Below, in pieces: positions 15,756 through 24,689 of a stretch of 36,260 nt of DNA. Location of the stretch: positions 1 to 36,260 of the forward strand of contig VBAP01000050.1 in assembly GCA_005882335.1 (NCBI GenBank), given 5' to 3'. The notes under the pieces are model-generated. The model did not search any database. It was not told where the DNA came from and was given only the letters and a program-made list of their open reading frames with translations. How positions within the stretch are numbered: the stretch's first letter is position 1; every line of letters starts with the position of its first letter. A program made the position numbers and the translations under genes. This DNA comes from Candidatus Segetimicrobium genomatis (GTDB taxonomy: Bacteria; Sysuimicrobiota; Sysuimicrobiia; Sysuimicrobiales; Kaftiobacteriaceae).

Positions 15756-16564
15756 TGAGCACGGTAGCGGTGATCGGCAGCGCAGGTCAGCTTGGCACCG
15801 ATCTCGTTGCCGTCCTGCGCGAGTCCGGGCGGCACAGGGTCGTTGCGCTATCGCACCGAGACATTGAGGTCGCCAATCCACGCTCCGTCCGGGATGCGCT
15901 CGGGGCGGTGCGTCCGGACATCCTCGTCAACTGTGCCGCATTCGTGCGGGTTGATGACTGCGAGGATCAGCCCGAGACCGCGTTTCTGGTGAACGCCGTG
16001 GGTGCCTTGTACGTCGCCCAGGCATGCCGGGAGTCGGACGCGCTGTGTGTGTACATCAGCACAGATTATGTCTTTGATGGCCAGAAAGGGGCACCATACA
16101 CTGAGGAAGATTGCCCCCATCCTATCAACGTCTACGGCGCCTCCAAACTAGCAGGCGAGCACCTGGTCCGGCAGGCATGCCCGAGATCGCTCGTCGTCCG
16201 GACCGCCAGCTTGTTTGGGCTGACCGGCGCGCGCGGCAAGGATGGAAACTTCATCGAAGCGATCATCGCCAAGGCCGAGCGAGCGGATCCCCTTCGAGTC
16301 GTCGATGATATCCGAACTTCACCCACGTCAGGGGCGTGCACGTGGTACGAGTTCGCCCGGACAATCTTGGACTATGCCGGCGCGGAAGCCACACCGCAAG
16401 CCGTGTCTTCCCACGAGTATGGGGCGAGAGCTCGCCGTCCGGCAGATTCGACGCTAATCAGTGCCAGACTTCCTCCGCTACACATCAGCCAGCTGCGCCC
16501 CTGGCAGGAGGCCCTGAGAGCATACCTCATTGAAACTGGGCGCGCACCGAGGAAGGGGCACTAG
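15755..16564 (+). CDS. rmlD: dTDP-4-dehydrorhamnose reductase
   Basis: Last step of dTDP-L-rhamnose synthesis, an NAD(P)H-dependent SDR. The ATG at 15755 overlaps the rmlB stop by one base and gives 269 residues; an upstream TTG (15737) is less likely. Motifs are VAVIGSAGQLGTDLV (cofactor loop), VNCAAFVRVDDCEDQPE, STDYVFDGQKGAPYTEED and NVYGASKLAGE (YxxxK). The whole rmlACBD set is present and intact, so rhamnose is very likely a sugar of the glycan built here. Confidence 0.94.
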   Translation: MSTVAVIGSAGQLGTDLVAVLRESGRHRVVALSHRDIEVANPRSVRDALGAVRPDILVNCAAFVRVDDCEDQPETAFLVNAVGALYVAQACRESDALCVYISTDYVFDGQKGAPYTEEDCPHPINVYGASKLAGEHLVRQACPRSLVVRTASLFGLTGARGKDGNFIEAIIAKAERADPLRVVDDIRTSPTSGACTWYEFARTILDYAGAEATPQAVSSHEYGARARRPADSTLISARLPPLHISQLRPWQEALRAYLIETGRAPRKGH

Positions 16565-16574
16565 CGGCGGTCAG

Positions 16575-18092
16575 ATGATCACCCTCCTCCGCAATCGGCC
16601 ACTGGTCCGGAATACCCTGCTCAACCTTGCCGGCCAAGTCGCCCCCCTGATCGTGTCAGTGCTCACCATACCGAAGGTCTTCCGAGGACTGGGTGCAGAA
16701 CGTTTCGGGCTCCTGGCCCTCATCCTGGTTGTGGCCGGCTATTTCAGTATCTTCGACTTAGGGCTGGGACGGGCGACGACACGACTCGTGGCAGAGACCA
16801 TCGGCAAGCGTGAGGATCACCGCCTGCCCCCCATCGCCTGGACGGCCTCGATCACCCAACTTGGATTTGGTATCCTCGCTGGGATTATCCTGGCGACATT
16901 GACCCCAGTCCTCATTGCGCGATTCCTCAATATTTCCGCGGACCGCCTCGCGGAGGCTAGGTCGAGCTTCTACATTCTGGCCCTCTCCATTCCCTTTGTG
17001 CTGCTTGCCAGCGCCTTGCGCGCCCTCCTCGAGGCGGCACAACGATTTGATCTTGTCAACGTCATCGCGATTCCGTCTTCCATCGTCTCTGCGCTGATTC
17101 CACTGGCGGGAGTGTCTCTGGGCTGGACGCTACCTGTCATGGTGGGAGGCCTTGTGGCTCTCCGGACCGTGAACACTGCTGCGTACTACTGGCTCTGTCT
17201 CGGCCTCTTCCCGTCACTGCGAGGGGCCCCTCGCTTCGAAGCGCGCGAGCTCCGGCCTCTCATCGCGTTCGGCGGGTGGGTCACCGTCTCCAGCGTCGTC
17301 TCACCGATCTTTCTCTACGCAGATCGCTTCCTGATCGGCGCGCTCGTGTCGGTTTCTGCAGTCAGCTACTATACCGTTCCCTCTGACGTCATCACTCGGC
17401 TGTGGATACTCCCAATGAGTCTCTCCATGACACTCTTTCCGGCATTTAGTGGCATGGGCCCAACGCGGCTAAATGATGTCGCCCACTACTTCGCTCGGGC
17501 GCAGAAATTCCTCTTCATGCTCGTCGGCCCCTCGGTCCTCGTTCTCCTGGTCCTCGCCGATCACATCCTGCGTCTTTGGATGGGCGACACCTTCGCGGCG
17601 AGGAGTCTGACTGTGTTTCAGACGTTGGCGTTTGGAGCCATCGTGGGGTGTCTCGCGCCGGTCTCCGGAATGCTCATTCAGAGCTTCGACCGTCCGGATA
17701 TCGTGGCGAAGCTCTATGTGTTCCTCCACCTGCCCCTGACCCTCGTCCTGGGATGGTACCTCATTGCGGAACTGGGAATCGTAGGGGCCGCACTCACGGC
17801 GGCTCTGCGCACGATTCTCGATAGCGTGATCCTGTTCTGGGCTGCGGCCAAGCTCCTGGATCCGGCGGGCACCCGCACCACCGACCGCCTGCTCCGCGCC
17901 GGCGGAGCCGTCATCGCGATCGCCGCTCTGTTCGGCGTGGCGTTGGCCGCCGCGGGGAGAATTGCCGTCACCCCCGGTCCCGTCCTGGTCAGCGGTGGTC
18001 TGGTGAGCCTGTGGGCCTGGTATCGAGTGGTGAATGGTCTCAACCGCAATATGCACCCCACCACGGAGACGACCGATGCCGCACAGGCGTGA
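16575..18092 (+). CDS. wzx: Wzx-type lipid-linked oligosaccharide flippase
   Basis: 505 residues with many hydrophobic segments, about 12-14 membrane helices along the whole length. It starts NTLLNLAGQVAPLIVSVLTIP and has FGLLALILVVAGYFSIFDLGLGRATTR, the N-terminal signature of polysaccharide transporters of the MOP superfamily. It should move undecaprenyl-linked repeat units to the outer face of the inner membrane. The ATG at 16575, ten bases after rmlD, is preferred over an overlapping earlier start. It pairs functionally with the Wzy-like proteins at 24690-28931. Confidence 0.9.
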   Translation: MITLLRNRPLVRNTLLNLAGQVAPLIVSVLTIPKVFRGLGAERFGLLALILVVAGYFSIFDLGLGRATTRLVAETIGKREDHRLPPIAWTASITQLGFGILAGIILATLTPVLIARFLNISADRLAEARSSFYILALSIPFVLLASALRALLEAAQRFDLVNVIAIPSSIVSALIPLAGVSLGWTLPVMVGGLVALRTVNTAAYYWLCLGLFPSLRGAPRFEARELRPLIAFGGWVTVSSVVSPIFLYADRFLIGALVSVSAVSYYTVPSDVITRLWILPMSLSMTLFPAFSGMGPTRLNDVAHYFARAQKFLFMLVGPSVLVLLVLADHILRLWMGDTFAARSLTVFQTLAFGAIVGCLAPVSGMLIQSFDRPDIVAKLYVFLHLPLTLVLGWYLIAELGIVGAALTAALRTILDSVILFWAAAKLLDPAGTRTTDRLLRAGGAVIAIAALFGVALAAAGRIAVTPGPVLVSGGLVSLWAWYRVVNGLNRNMHPTTETTDAAQA

Positions 18093-18139
18093 GGCATAAG
18101 AGCGGCTCAGAGTTTCGGTGCGTTGAGGACGTGTTAGGC

Positions 18140-19534
18140 ATGAACAACACGACGCCATTGATCTCAGTCACGATGACAACACACAATCGTGCTGATCTAC
18201 TCCTGCAGCGTTCCATTCCATCGATGTTGCGGCAGACGTATGCCAACTGGGAGTTGTTGATCCGCGGAGATGGCGCGGGCAGAGACACGGAATTCGTCAT
18301 CAATTCGTTCAACGACCCGCGGATCAAATACAAACGATTGCCCAGGCGTTTGTATCGCACCCCGAAAGAACAGTGGGCGGTCGGCAGCGCGGATGCCCTG
18401 AACGACGCGCTGGACGAGGCGCAGGGCGACTATCTTGCCCACCTCGACGACGACGACGAGTTACTCCCGCCCCACCTGGAGACCCTGATGACGCTGCTCA
18501 GGAGCGGCGGCTTCGACTTTGGGTGGGCACGCGCCCACTGCGAGACGGATCGAGGATGGATCGTCTTCGGGGAACCGCCCGATCACACCACGCTGCAGCA
18601 GCGGAATCTCACGGTCCATTGCGCCGTGATGTATGATCGGAGAAAGTTTGGTCACCTCAGATATGACACTGAAGGCACCGAGCCCGCCGATTGGCGGCTG
18701 TGGAAGAAGATCACCGCCGCGGGGGCGCGACTCGGTTTCTCAGATCAAATCGTGGCGGTCCATTATGCGGAAACCCACCACAAACAAGTCCCGCGGCTGA
18801 AGTTCGCGCACGCGCTGGCGAACCTGATCCAAGAACGTGGAGGGCTCTCTCGTCTGGCGAGAACGGCGCTGCAACGGGGTTTGAGGCCGGGGGGCCCGGG
18901 CACGCTGCTGAGAGCGCTCCGGGGCCTGAGGAGCACGGTTCTACCACACTCCTTCGGATCGAACGCCCCGACACCCGCATGGGCAGACCGGCCGGGGGGG
19001 AGCGGCAAGATCAAGGTGAATGTGGGCAGCGGGGTGCAGCATCGCCTGGGCCCTGATTGGAAGAATCTTGACATCCTCCATGGAGCAGACATTCGGGCGG
19101 ATGTGAGACGAGGGCTCCCGTTTGAAGACGCCTCGGTCGATTTCATCTACAGTGAGCACTTCATTGAGCACCTGTCCTTGGACGAAGCGAGGTTCTATTT
19201 CAAAGAATGCCATCGCGTCTTGAAGCCAGGCGGCGTGGTCCGGACGGCCACCATCGATCTGCCGTATGTCCTGGAGAGATACGTACGTGACTGGTCTGAT
19301 CAAACTTGGCTGCGAGATTACGGCTTTGAGACCGCGGGCGAGATGCTCAACGCAACCTTCTACATGTGGCAGCACAGGTTCATCTACGATGAAGAGGCGC
19401 TCAGGCGTTCCGTGGCCCGGGCGGGTTTCCAGATGATCGAAAGATGTTACCTCGGTCGCAGCCGCCACGCAGCGCTGGTCAACCTCGAGACCCGGCCCGA
19501 GTCTCGGTTGATCCTCGAGAGCGTGAAGGAATGA
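18140..19534 (+). CDS. Fusion protein: GT2 glycosyltransferase plus SAM-dependent methyltransferase
   Basis: 464 residues in two domains. Residues about 8-230 are a GT-A fold GT2 domain: ISVTMTTHNRADLLLQRSI, a nucleotide-site region, and an acidic metal motif in YLAHLDDDDELLPPHLE (about 97-112). After a linker rich in Arg, Gly and Pro (about 235-285) comes a class I methyltransferase-like domain. It has KVNVGSGVQHRLGPDWKNLD, FEDASVDFIYSEHFIEHLS and CHRVLKPGGVVRTATIDLP. The start at 18140 excludes 43 upstream residues that overlap wzx. One inferred task is adding a sugar and then methylating the product, which could cap the chain. A nearby separate methyltransferase may share the task. Confidence 0.85.
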   Translation: MNNTTPLISVTMTTHNRADLLLQRSIPSMLRQTYANWELLIRGDGAGRDTEFVINSFNDPRIKYKRLPRRLYRTPKEQWAVGSADALNDALDEAQGDYLAHLDDDDELLPPHLETLMTLLRSGGFDFGWARAHCETDRGWIVFGEPPDHTTLQQRNLTVHCAVMYDRRKFGHLRYDTEGTEPADWRLWKKITAAGARLGFSDQIVAVHYAETHHKQVPRLKFAHALANLIQERGGLSRLARTALQRGLRPGGPGTLLRALRGLRSTVLPHSFGSNAPTPAWADRPGGSGKIKVNVGSGVQHRLGPDWKNLDILHGADIRADVRRGLPFEDASVDFIYSEHFIEHLSLDEARFYFKECHRVLKPGGVVRTATIDLPYVLERYVRDWSDQTWLRDYGFETAGEMLNATFYMWQHRFIYDEEALRRSVARAGFQMIERCYLGRSRHAALVNLETRPESRLILESVKE

Positions 19535-19551
19535 GTCCCGAGGGGAACGGC

Positions 19552-20841
19552 ATGATGACGGAGTCCCGGTGGCGCGTGCTGGTCTTTCCTGGGGGCACAG
19601 AGATCGGCCTGGGGATCTGGAATGCTCTACGCCACTGCAAGGACGTCATGCTGCACTCAGCCGCCGCCGACGTATCCAACCATGCGTCATATGTATTTGC
19701 GCGACACTTCATCCTCCCCAGTATCCACGAGCCGGGGTGGCTGGCCGTGCTCAACGCCCTCATCGAACGGTTGCGGATCGACTACATCTTCCCCGCCCAC
19801 GACGACGTGATCGCCGCCTTAGCTGCCGAAGCACCGCGGGTGCGGGCCCGCGTCGTCTCCTCCCCGCCCGAGACATGCTTGATCACGAGGTCCAAACGCC
19901 TCACCTACCGGGCACTGCGGGGGATCGTGCCGGTGCCACATATCTACGCTGATGCAGACGCAGTTGAGGCTTTTCCGGTCTTTGTCAAACCGGACCGCGG
20001 TCAGGGGTCCAAGGACGCGTACTTGGCTCAGGGGCGGAACGAACTGCGGCGCCTCAGCCTCGATCCGGAGCGCACCCTGCTACTGGAATATCTACCGGGC
20101 GACGAGTACACGGTGGACTGTTTTTCGGACCGGGAGACCGGCCTGCTGTTCTCTCAGGGACGGCAGCGTGTCAGGACACGCAGTGGCATCTCGATGCACA
20201 GCCACCCCGTCCGCGATCCGGCCTTCGCCGACTATGCGCGGGCCATCGCCTCGAAGCTTGCCTTATACGGGGCGTGGTTTTTCCAGGTGAGACGGGACGG
20301 CAACGGGACCCTCAAACTCCTCGAGGTGGCTCCTCGTGTCGCAGGCACGGCCGTCGTATCCCAGGTCCAGGGGATCAACTTGCCCTTGCTGAGCCTGTAT
20401 GAGCAGGAGCGTGTGCCCGTCGAAATCTTGCTCAACGAGATCGACGTCGAGGTCGACCGGGCCCTCGTGAACCGCTACCGCCACACGGTAGCTTTCCGGA
20501 CGGTGTACGTGGACTTCGACGACACGCTCGTGATCCGGGGGGATGTCAACGTGGATCTGGTGCGGTTCCTCTACCAGTGCGTGAACCGGAACATTCGCCT
20601 GGTCTTGCTCACCCGTCATGGGATGGACATTCATGCTTCCTTGCGCCAGCACCGGCTGGATTCCCTCTTCGATGACATCGTGCAGCTGGGTCGGGAGGCC
20701 AGCAAGGCGGATTACATCACCGAGCGGCAGGCGATCCTCATCGACGACAGCTTCCGGGAACGGAAGGCGGTCCAAGAACACCGGCGCATCCCTACCTTCG
20801 ACTGCAGCATGGTGGAGATGCTCCTTGACGATCGGGTGTAG
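19552..20841 (+). CDS. Fusion protein: ATP-grasp ligase plus HAD-superfamily hydrolase
   Basis: 429 residues from the ATG at 19552, which has GAGGGG six bases upstream. An ATG at 19531 overlapping the previous stop is possible but poorly spaced. Residues about 5-100 are a Rossmann-like pre-ATP-grasp region (VLVFPGGTEIGLGIWNAL). Residues about 105-300 are ATP-grasp, with FPVFVKPDRGQGSKD, LLLEYLPGDEYTVDCFSD and a metal-binding segment LKLLEVAPRVAG. Residues about 315-429 are HAD-like: VYVDFDDTLV (motif I), LVLLTRH (motif II), Lys in EASKADYI (motif III) and ILIDDSFRERKAV (motif IV). The substrate is unknown. Position in the glycan operon suggests making or attaching an acyl or amino-acid group on a sugar, as inference. 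Confidence 0.82.
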   Translation: MMTESRWRVLVFPGGTEIGLGIWNALRHCKDVMLHSAAADVSNHASYVFARHFILPSIHEPGWLAVLNALIERLRIDYIFPAHDDVIAALAAEAPRVRARVVSSPPETCLITRSKRLTYRALRGIVPVPHIYADADAVEAFPVFVKPDRGQGSKDAYLAQGRNELRRLSLDPERTLLLEYLPGDEYTVDCFSDRETGLLFSQGRQRVRTRSGISMHSHPVRDPAFADYARAIASKLALYGAWFFQVRRDGNGTLKLLEVAPRVAGTAVVSQVQGINLPLLSLYEQERVPVEILLNEIDVEVDRALVNRYRHTVAFRTVYVDFDDTLVIRGDVNVDLVRFLYQCVNRNIRLVLLTRHGMDIHASLRQHRLDSLFDDIVQLGREASKADYITERQAILIDDSFRERKAVQEHRRIPTFDCSMVEMLLDDRV

Positions 20842-20843
20842 GC

Positions 20844-21404
20844 ATGGCCGTGGAACCCGCCCCACTGGACGTCGAAAACCTGCGCATCATCCGGGCCAAC
20901 GTGCGCGCCTTCATGGCCCGCGTGGCGTCGGCTTACAGAGCGACCAGCGGGCGGCTGTTGGACATCGCGCCACAGGTGCATGAGGGAGCCCGACCGTTCT
21001 TCCCTAGCACGGTCGCCGTCGAGACCCTCGACATCGACCCGAACTCCGGCTGCACCTACATCGGGGATATCTGCGCACGCAACGACGTCCTTCTGGACGG
21101 CGCATTCGATTACGTCGTCTGTACCGAGGTGCTGGAGCACACTCTGCGCCCGTGGAACGCTGCGGATGAGATCTGGCGGATTTTGAAGGTGGGCGGGCTG
21201 GTCTTCATCACCGTCCCGTTCAACTTCCGCATCCACGGGCCGCTGCCGGACTGTTGGCGTTTCACCGAACACGGGCTGCGGGCGCTCCTGCACCGATTCA
21301 CGATCCTCGAATTGGAGGCCGTGCCGACCCCCAACCGGCCGCTGATGCCCATCCATTACACCGTGGTAGCAAGAAAGCCGGACCGGCCACCAGGACGACC
21401 ATGA
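20844..21404 (+). CDS. Class I SAM-dependent methyltransferase
   Basis: 186 residues, short for the family. Motif I is degenerate (LLDIAPQVHEGA). Next come LDIDPNSG, an acidic motif II position, then FDYVVCTEVLEHTLRPWNA and IWRILKVGGLVFITVPF, the typical methyltransferase type 11 core. PFNFRIHGPLPDCWRFTEHGL resembles glycan-cluster methyltransferases. It starts two bases after the ATP-grasp/HAD gene and ends in an ATGA overlap with the aminotransferase. It probably methylates a sugar of the repeat unit; the exact target is not visible. Confidence 0.82.
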   Translation: MAVEPAPLDVENLRIIRANVRAFMARVASAYRATSGRLLDIAPQVHEGARPFFPSTVAVETLDIDPNSGCTYIGDICARNDVLLDGAFDYVVCTEVLEHTLRPWNAADEIWRILKVGGLVFITVPFNFRIHGPLPDCWRFTEHGLRALLHRFTILELEAVPTPNRPLMPIHYTVVARKPDRPPGRP

Positions 21405-22621
21405 AGACTACCCTCGCTGAACTGGCGATCCTGGGCGGCCCGCCGGCGTTCGTGGAGCCGCTGCACGTGGGCCGGCCTAATATCGGCGACCGGGCCCGCT
21501 TCCTCGAACGCGTCGGGGAGATGCTCGATCGGCGGTGGCTGACGAACGACGGCCCGTTCGTGAAGGAGTTCGAGGGGCGCGTGGCCGCTCTGCTGGGGGT
21601 GCGTCACTGCGTCGCCACTTGCAACGGCACACTCGCGCTCGAATTAACGATCCGCGCGCTCGGCCTCCGGGGCGAAGTCATCGTTCCATCGTTCACGTTT
21701 GTCGCCACGGCTCACGCCTTGCAGTGGCATGGGATTCGCCCGGTGTTCGCCGACGTCGATCCGCGGACGCACACGCTGGATCCTGAACAAGTGGAGCGCG
21801 CCGTGACGCCGCAGACGAGCGCGATCCTCGGGGTGCACGTGTGGGGCCGGCCCTGCGCCGTCGATGCGCTGACGGCGATTGCGAAGAAGCACCGGCTCCG
21901 CCTGGTGTTCGATTCCGCCCACGCCTTCGCGTGCTCGTACCAGGGAACGTTGCTCGGTCGCTTCGGGGACGCCGAGATCCTGAGCTTCCACGCCACCAAA
22001 TTCTTTCACACGGTCGAAGGCGGTGCGGTTGTCACCAACGATGAAGACTTGGCGCAGCGTCTGCGCTTGATGCGGAACTTCGGATTTGCGGGATACGATA
22101 CGGTCCTCACCCTGGGGATCAATGGGAAAATGAATGAGATGTGCGCGGCGATGGGGCTGTCGAATCTCGAGCAGCTGGACGACATCATCTCCACCAACTT
22201 GCGAAATTACACGCACTACCGGCGTGGACTTGCGAACGTCCCAGGCGTCTCCCTCGTGACGTATGATGCGCGTGAGCGATGCAACTACCAGTACATCGTG
22301 CTCGAAGTTGATGAGGGGCGGGCCGGCCTGGAGCGCGATGACCTGTTGGAGGTCTTGCGGGCGGAGAACGTCCTGGCCCGCCGGTACTTCTACCCTGGCG
22401 TTCACAGGATGGAGCCCTACCGCACCCTGTATCCACAACCCCCTCTCCCTGGGACGCAGTTGCTCGCGGCCCGGGTCCTATCGCTCCCGACCGGTGCATC
22501 GATCTCGCCGGACGACATCAACGCCGTGTGCGGAATCATTGCTCTCGCCGTGACGCATGCCGCTGAAGTCCGGGCCGCGGTCCAACGCAGACGGACCGCG
22601 ATGGGCCACTCCGCTGACTGA
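21401..22621 (+). CDS. DegT/DnrJ/EryC1/StrS-family PLP-dependent sugar aminotransferase
   Basis: 406 residues from an ATG that overlaps the previous stop (ATGA). Family marks are RRWLTNDGPFVKEFE, CVATCNGTLALELTIRAL (phosphate-binding region), VIVPSFTFVATAHAL, VFDSAHAFACSYQG (Asp that holds the pyridine nitrogen) and SFHATKFFHTVEGGAVV with the PLP Lys. It is intact and of normal length. These enzymes transaminate 4-keto or 3-keto nucleotide sugars. The dTDP-4-keto-6-deoxyglucose made by RmlB is a possible substrate, so an aminodeoxy sugar may join rhamnose in the glycan. Confidence 0.92.
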   Translation: MKTTLAELAILGGPPAFVEPLHVGRPNIGDRARFLERVGEMLDRRWLTNDGPFVKEFEGRVAALLGVRHCVATCNGTLALELTIRALGLRGEVIVPSFTFVATAHALQWHGIRPVFADVDPRTHTLDPEQVERAVTPQTSAILGVHVWGRPCAVDALTAIAKKHRLRLVFDSAHAFACSYQGTLLGRFGDAEILSFHATKFFHTVEGGAVVTNDEDLAQRLRLMRNFGFAGYDTVLTLGINGKMNEMCAAMGLSNLEQLDDIISTNLRNYTHYRRGLANVPGVSLVTYDARERCNYQYIVLEVDEGRAGLERDDLLEVLRAENVLARRYFYPGVHRMEPYRTLYPQPPLPGTQLLAARVLSLPTGASISPDDINAVCGIIALAVTHAAEVRAAVQRRRTAMGHSAD

Positions 22622-22622
22622 C

Positions 22623-23675
22623 ATGGAACGCCCGCGGGTCGCCATCGTCATTGTCAATTGGAATGGATGGAGACATACGATGGAGTGCCTCGAATCACTC
22701 CGCGGTGTGACGTACCCAGACTTCAAGATCTTCGTGGTCGATAACGGCTCCAGCCGAGATGATGTGCTTCACCTCCGAAATTGGCAATCCGGGGGCACGC
22801 TGATCGAGAATGACACGAATTTGGGATTCTCGGGCGGGAACAACGTCGGCATCCGGCGTGCGCTCGCCAGTCCTGATACGGCCTACGTGCTCATCCTCAA
22901 CAACGACACCATCGTCGAACCGGTGTTTCTGAGCGAAATGATCGCGACGGCGCAGGGCCACCCAGCCGACATGGTGTCGCCGAGGGTTCTCGTCTATGGA
23001 GACCGCAAGACCGTGGACCGACTGGGTATCATCGTCACACGGGCGCTGCGGGGGTACGACATGAAACTCTGGGAAGGGCGGCAACCCTTCTGCCCATCCG
23101 GCTGCTGTGCCCTGTACAGTCGGCGCTTGCTCGATGACATTGTGGTCAAGGGAGAGTACTTCGACGAGGATTTTTTCGCGTATGCGGAGGACGTGGACCT
23201 TGGAATTCGAGCGGTCCTGAGGGGTTACCGGGCGGCCCTCGCCCCGCGCGCGGTCGTGTATCACAAGGGCTCTGCGTCGACCTCCATTCGCTCCCCATTC
23301 GCTCTCTATCACGGGCATCGGAATACACTGTGGTACCTTGCCAAGAGCGTGCCGGCCTCAACTCTATTGAGGAATTTGCCCTGGGTGGTTGCTGGTCAGC
23401 TGCTGCCGCTGGTGTCAAATGCCATCCGAGGGCACTTCCGACTGCTCGTGAAGGCCAAGATGGACGGCCTGCGGGGCATGGGCCGCATGCTGGCAAAGCG
23501 CAAACTTATCCTCGGCAGCGGGAACCGGGACGCTGGCCTGCTGGAGGAGCGCTTGGACCCACGCCCTTTTTATCTCTTCCCCCGCACGAAGAGGTGGACG
23601 GCAACCGCCTCCGCTCGGCCCTCGCCTTCGAGTGGCGCGCATCCATCGCCGCCGCGGCGGCCCGAAGGCCCATGA
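22623..23675 (+). CDS. GT2-family glycosyltransferase (rhamnosyltransferase-like)
   Basis: 350 residues from the ATG at 22623, two bases after the aminotransferase stop. The GT-A core has VAIVIVNWNGWRHTMECLES, VVDNGSSRDD, ENDTNLGFSGGNNVGIRRAL and LILNNDTIVEP, where NND is the metal motif region. EYFDEDFFAYAEDVDLGIRA holds the catalytic acidic residues. This set is typical of WbbL-type rhamnosyltransferases, which fits the dTDP-rhamnose genes upstream. The last 25 residues (after YLFPRTKR) are Ser/Pro/Arg-rich and look unlike a folded end, so a missing base in the C-run at 23579-23583 is possible. Convergent with the SDR gene. Confidence 0.88.
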   Translation: MERPRVAIVIVNWNGWRHTMECLESLRGVTYPDFKIFVVDNGSSRDDVLHLRNWQSGGTLIENDTNLGFSGGNNVGIRRALASPDTAYVLILNNDTIVEPVFLSEMIATAQGHPADMVSPRVLVYGDRKTVDRLGIIVTRALRGYDMKLWEGRQPFCPSGCCALYSRRLLDDIVVKGEYFDEDFFAYAEDVDLGIRAVLRGYRAALAPRAVVYHKGSASTSIRSPFALYHGHRNTLWYLAKSVPASTLLRNLPWVVAGQLLPLVSNAIRGHFRLLVKAKMDGLRGMGRMLAKRKLILGSGNRDAGLLEERLDPRPFYLFPRTKRWTATASARPSPSSGAHPSPPRRPEGP

Positions 23676-23684
23676 TCTTCCGGG

Positions 23685-24614
23685 TCACACACGCGACCGC
23701 CAGTACTCCAAACAATCTTGGATGGTCTGGGCGAACGGGATCAGCGGCTTCCAGCCGGTGAGCCGGCGAAACTTCGTACTGTCGCCGACCAGCACCGGCA
23801 CGTCGGAAGGCCGCATGCGTTGGGGATCCTGCTCAACCCGGATATCGGTGCGCTTGGCAATCGCCAGTAGTTCGGTGAGCACCTCCCGGATCCGCCGCCC
23901 CTGCCCGCTGGCCACGTTGTAGACGTCTCCGGGCTCACCGGCTTCGGTCGCCAGCCAGTAGGCCCGGACGGTATCCCGGACGTCGGTGAAGTCGCGAATC
24001 GCCTCCAGGTTTCCCACCTGAATGATGGGCCTACGGATCTCCTTCTCAATTTCCGCGATTTGCTTGCAGAAGTTGCTGAAGGCCCGCATCCGGATGGCGC
24101 GGATGTGGTATGACTGCCAGTACTGGTAGCCCATATAATCCTGCGCGACCTTCGAAACGGCGTACGGAGACAGTGGAAACAGCGGCGCCGACTCGTTGAT
24201 CGGCAACTGATCCTCCGCCACCTTCCCGTACTCCTCCGACGACCCCGCAATCTGGACGACGGGGTCATACCCGCTTGGCCGAAGATGCTTGATCGATTCC
24301 AGGAGATTGCATTGTCCCACTACGTTGGTGTGGAACGTTTCTGCGGGCGAATCCCACGAGGCGGGGATGTAGCTCTGCGCGGCCAGATGGAAGATCCGGT
24401 CGGGTTTCACCTTCTCGACCACCTGATAGACGTTGTGCGCGTCGGTGATGTCGCACTCGTGAAACGTCACGCGGCCGATGAGGTGGTCGGCGGCATCTTC
24501 TTTGCTGCGCCACCGACGGGTCCCATGGACTTCGACGCCGGGTTGATGCGCGAGAATATAGTCCGCCAGGTGACTCCCGGCGAACCCGGTGATGCCGGTG
24601 ACCAGGACCTTCAT
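23685..24614 (-). CDS. GDP-mannose 4,6-dehydratase / GDP-6-deoxy-mannose reductase-type SDR
   Basis: 309 residues from the ATG at 24614 with GAAGGAG eight bases upstream. It is an extended SDR with KVLVTGITGFAGSHLADYIL (NAD(P)-binding), a GTRRWRSK segment seen in GDP-mannose enzymes, HLAAQSYIPASWDSP, IAGSSEEYGKV and SPYAVSKVAQDYMGYQYW (YxxxK). The length and the PYAVSKVA region are closer to the reductase (RMD) than to classic GMD, so either function is possible. It probably supplies a 6-deoxy sugar derived from GDP-mannose. It is minus strand and likely co-transcribed with the Wzy-TPR gene 75 bases upstream. Confidence 0.8.
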   Translation of the reverse strand: MKVLVTGITGFAGSHLADYILAHQPGVEVHGTRRWRSKEDAADHLIGRVTFHECDITDAHNVYQVVEKVKPDRIFHLAAQSYIPASWDSPAETFHTNVVGQCNLLESIKHLRPSGYDPVVQIAGSSEEYGKVAEDQLPINESAPLFPLSPYAVSKVAQDYMGYQYWQSYHIRAIRMRAFSNFCKQIAEIEKEIRRPIIQVGNLEAIRDFTDVRDTVRAYWLATEAGEPGDVYNVASGQGRRIREVLTELLAIAKRTDIRVEQDPQRMRPSDVPVLVGDSTKFRRLTGWKPLIPFAQTIQDCLEYWRSRV

Positions 24615-24689
24615 GACCGCAACTCCTTCCGTGTTCCCGTCGTGGGTGTCATGCCCCAGCGTTCCTCGGTGGTTCACAATGCCTGACGA

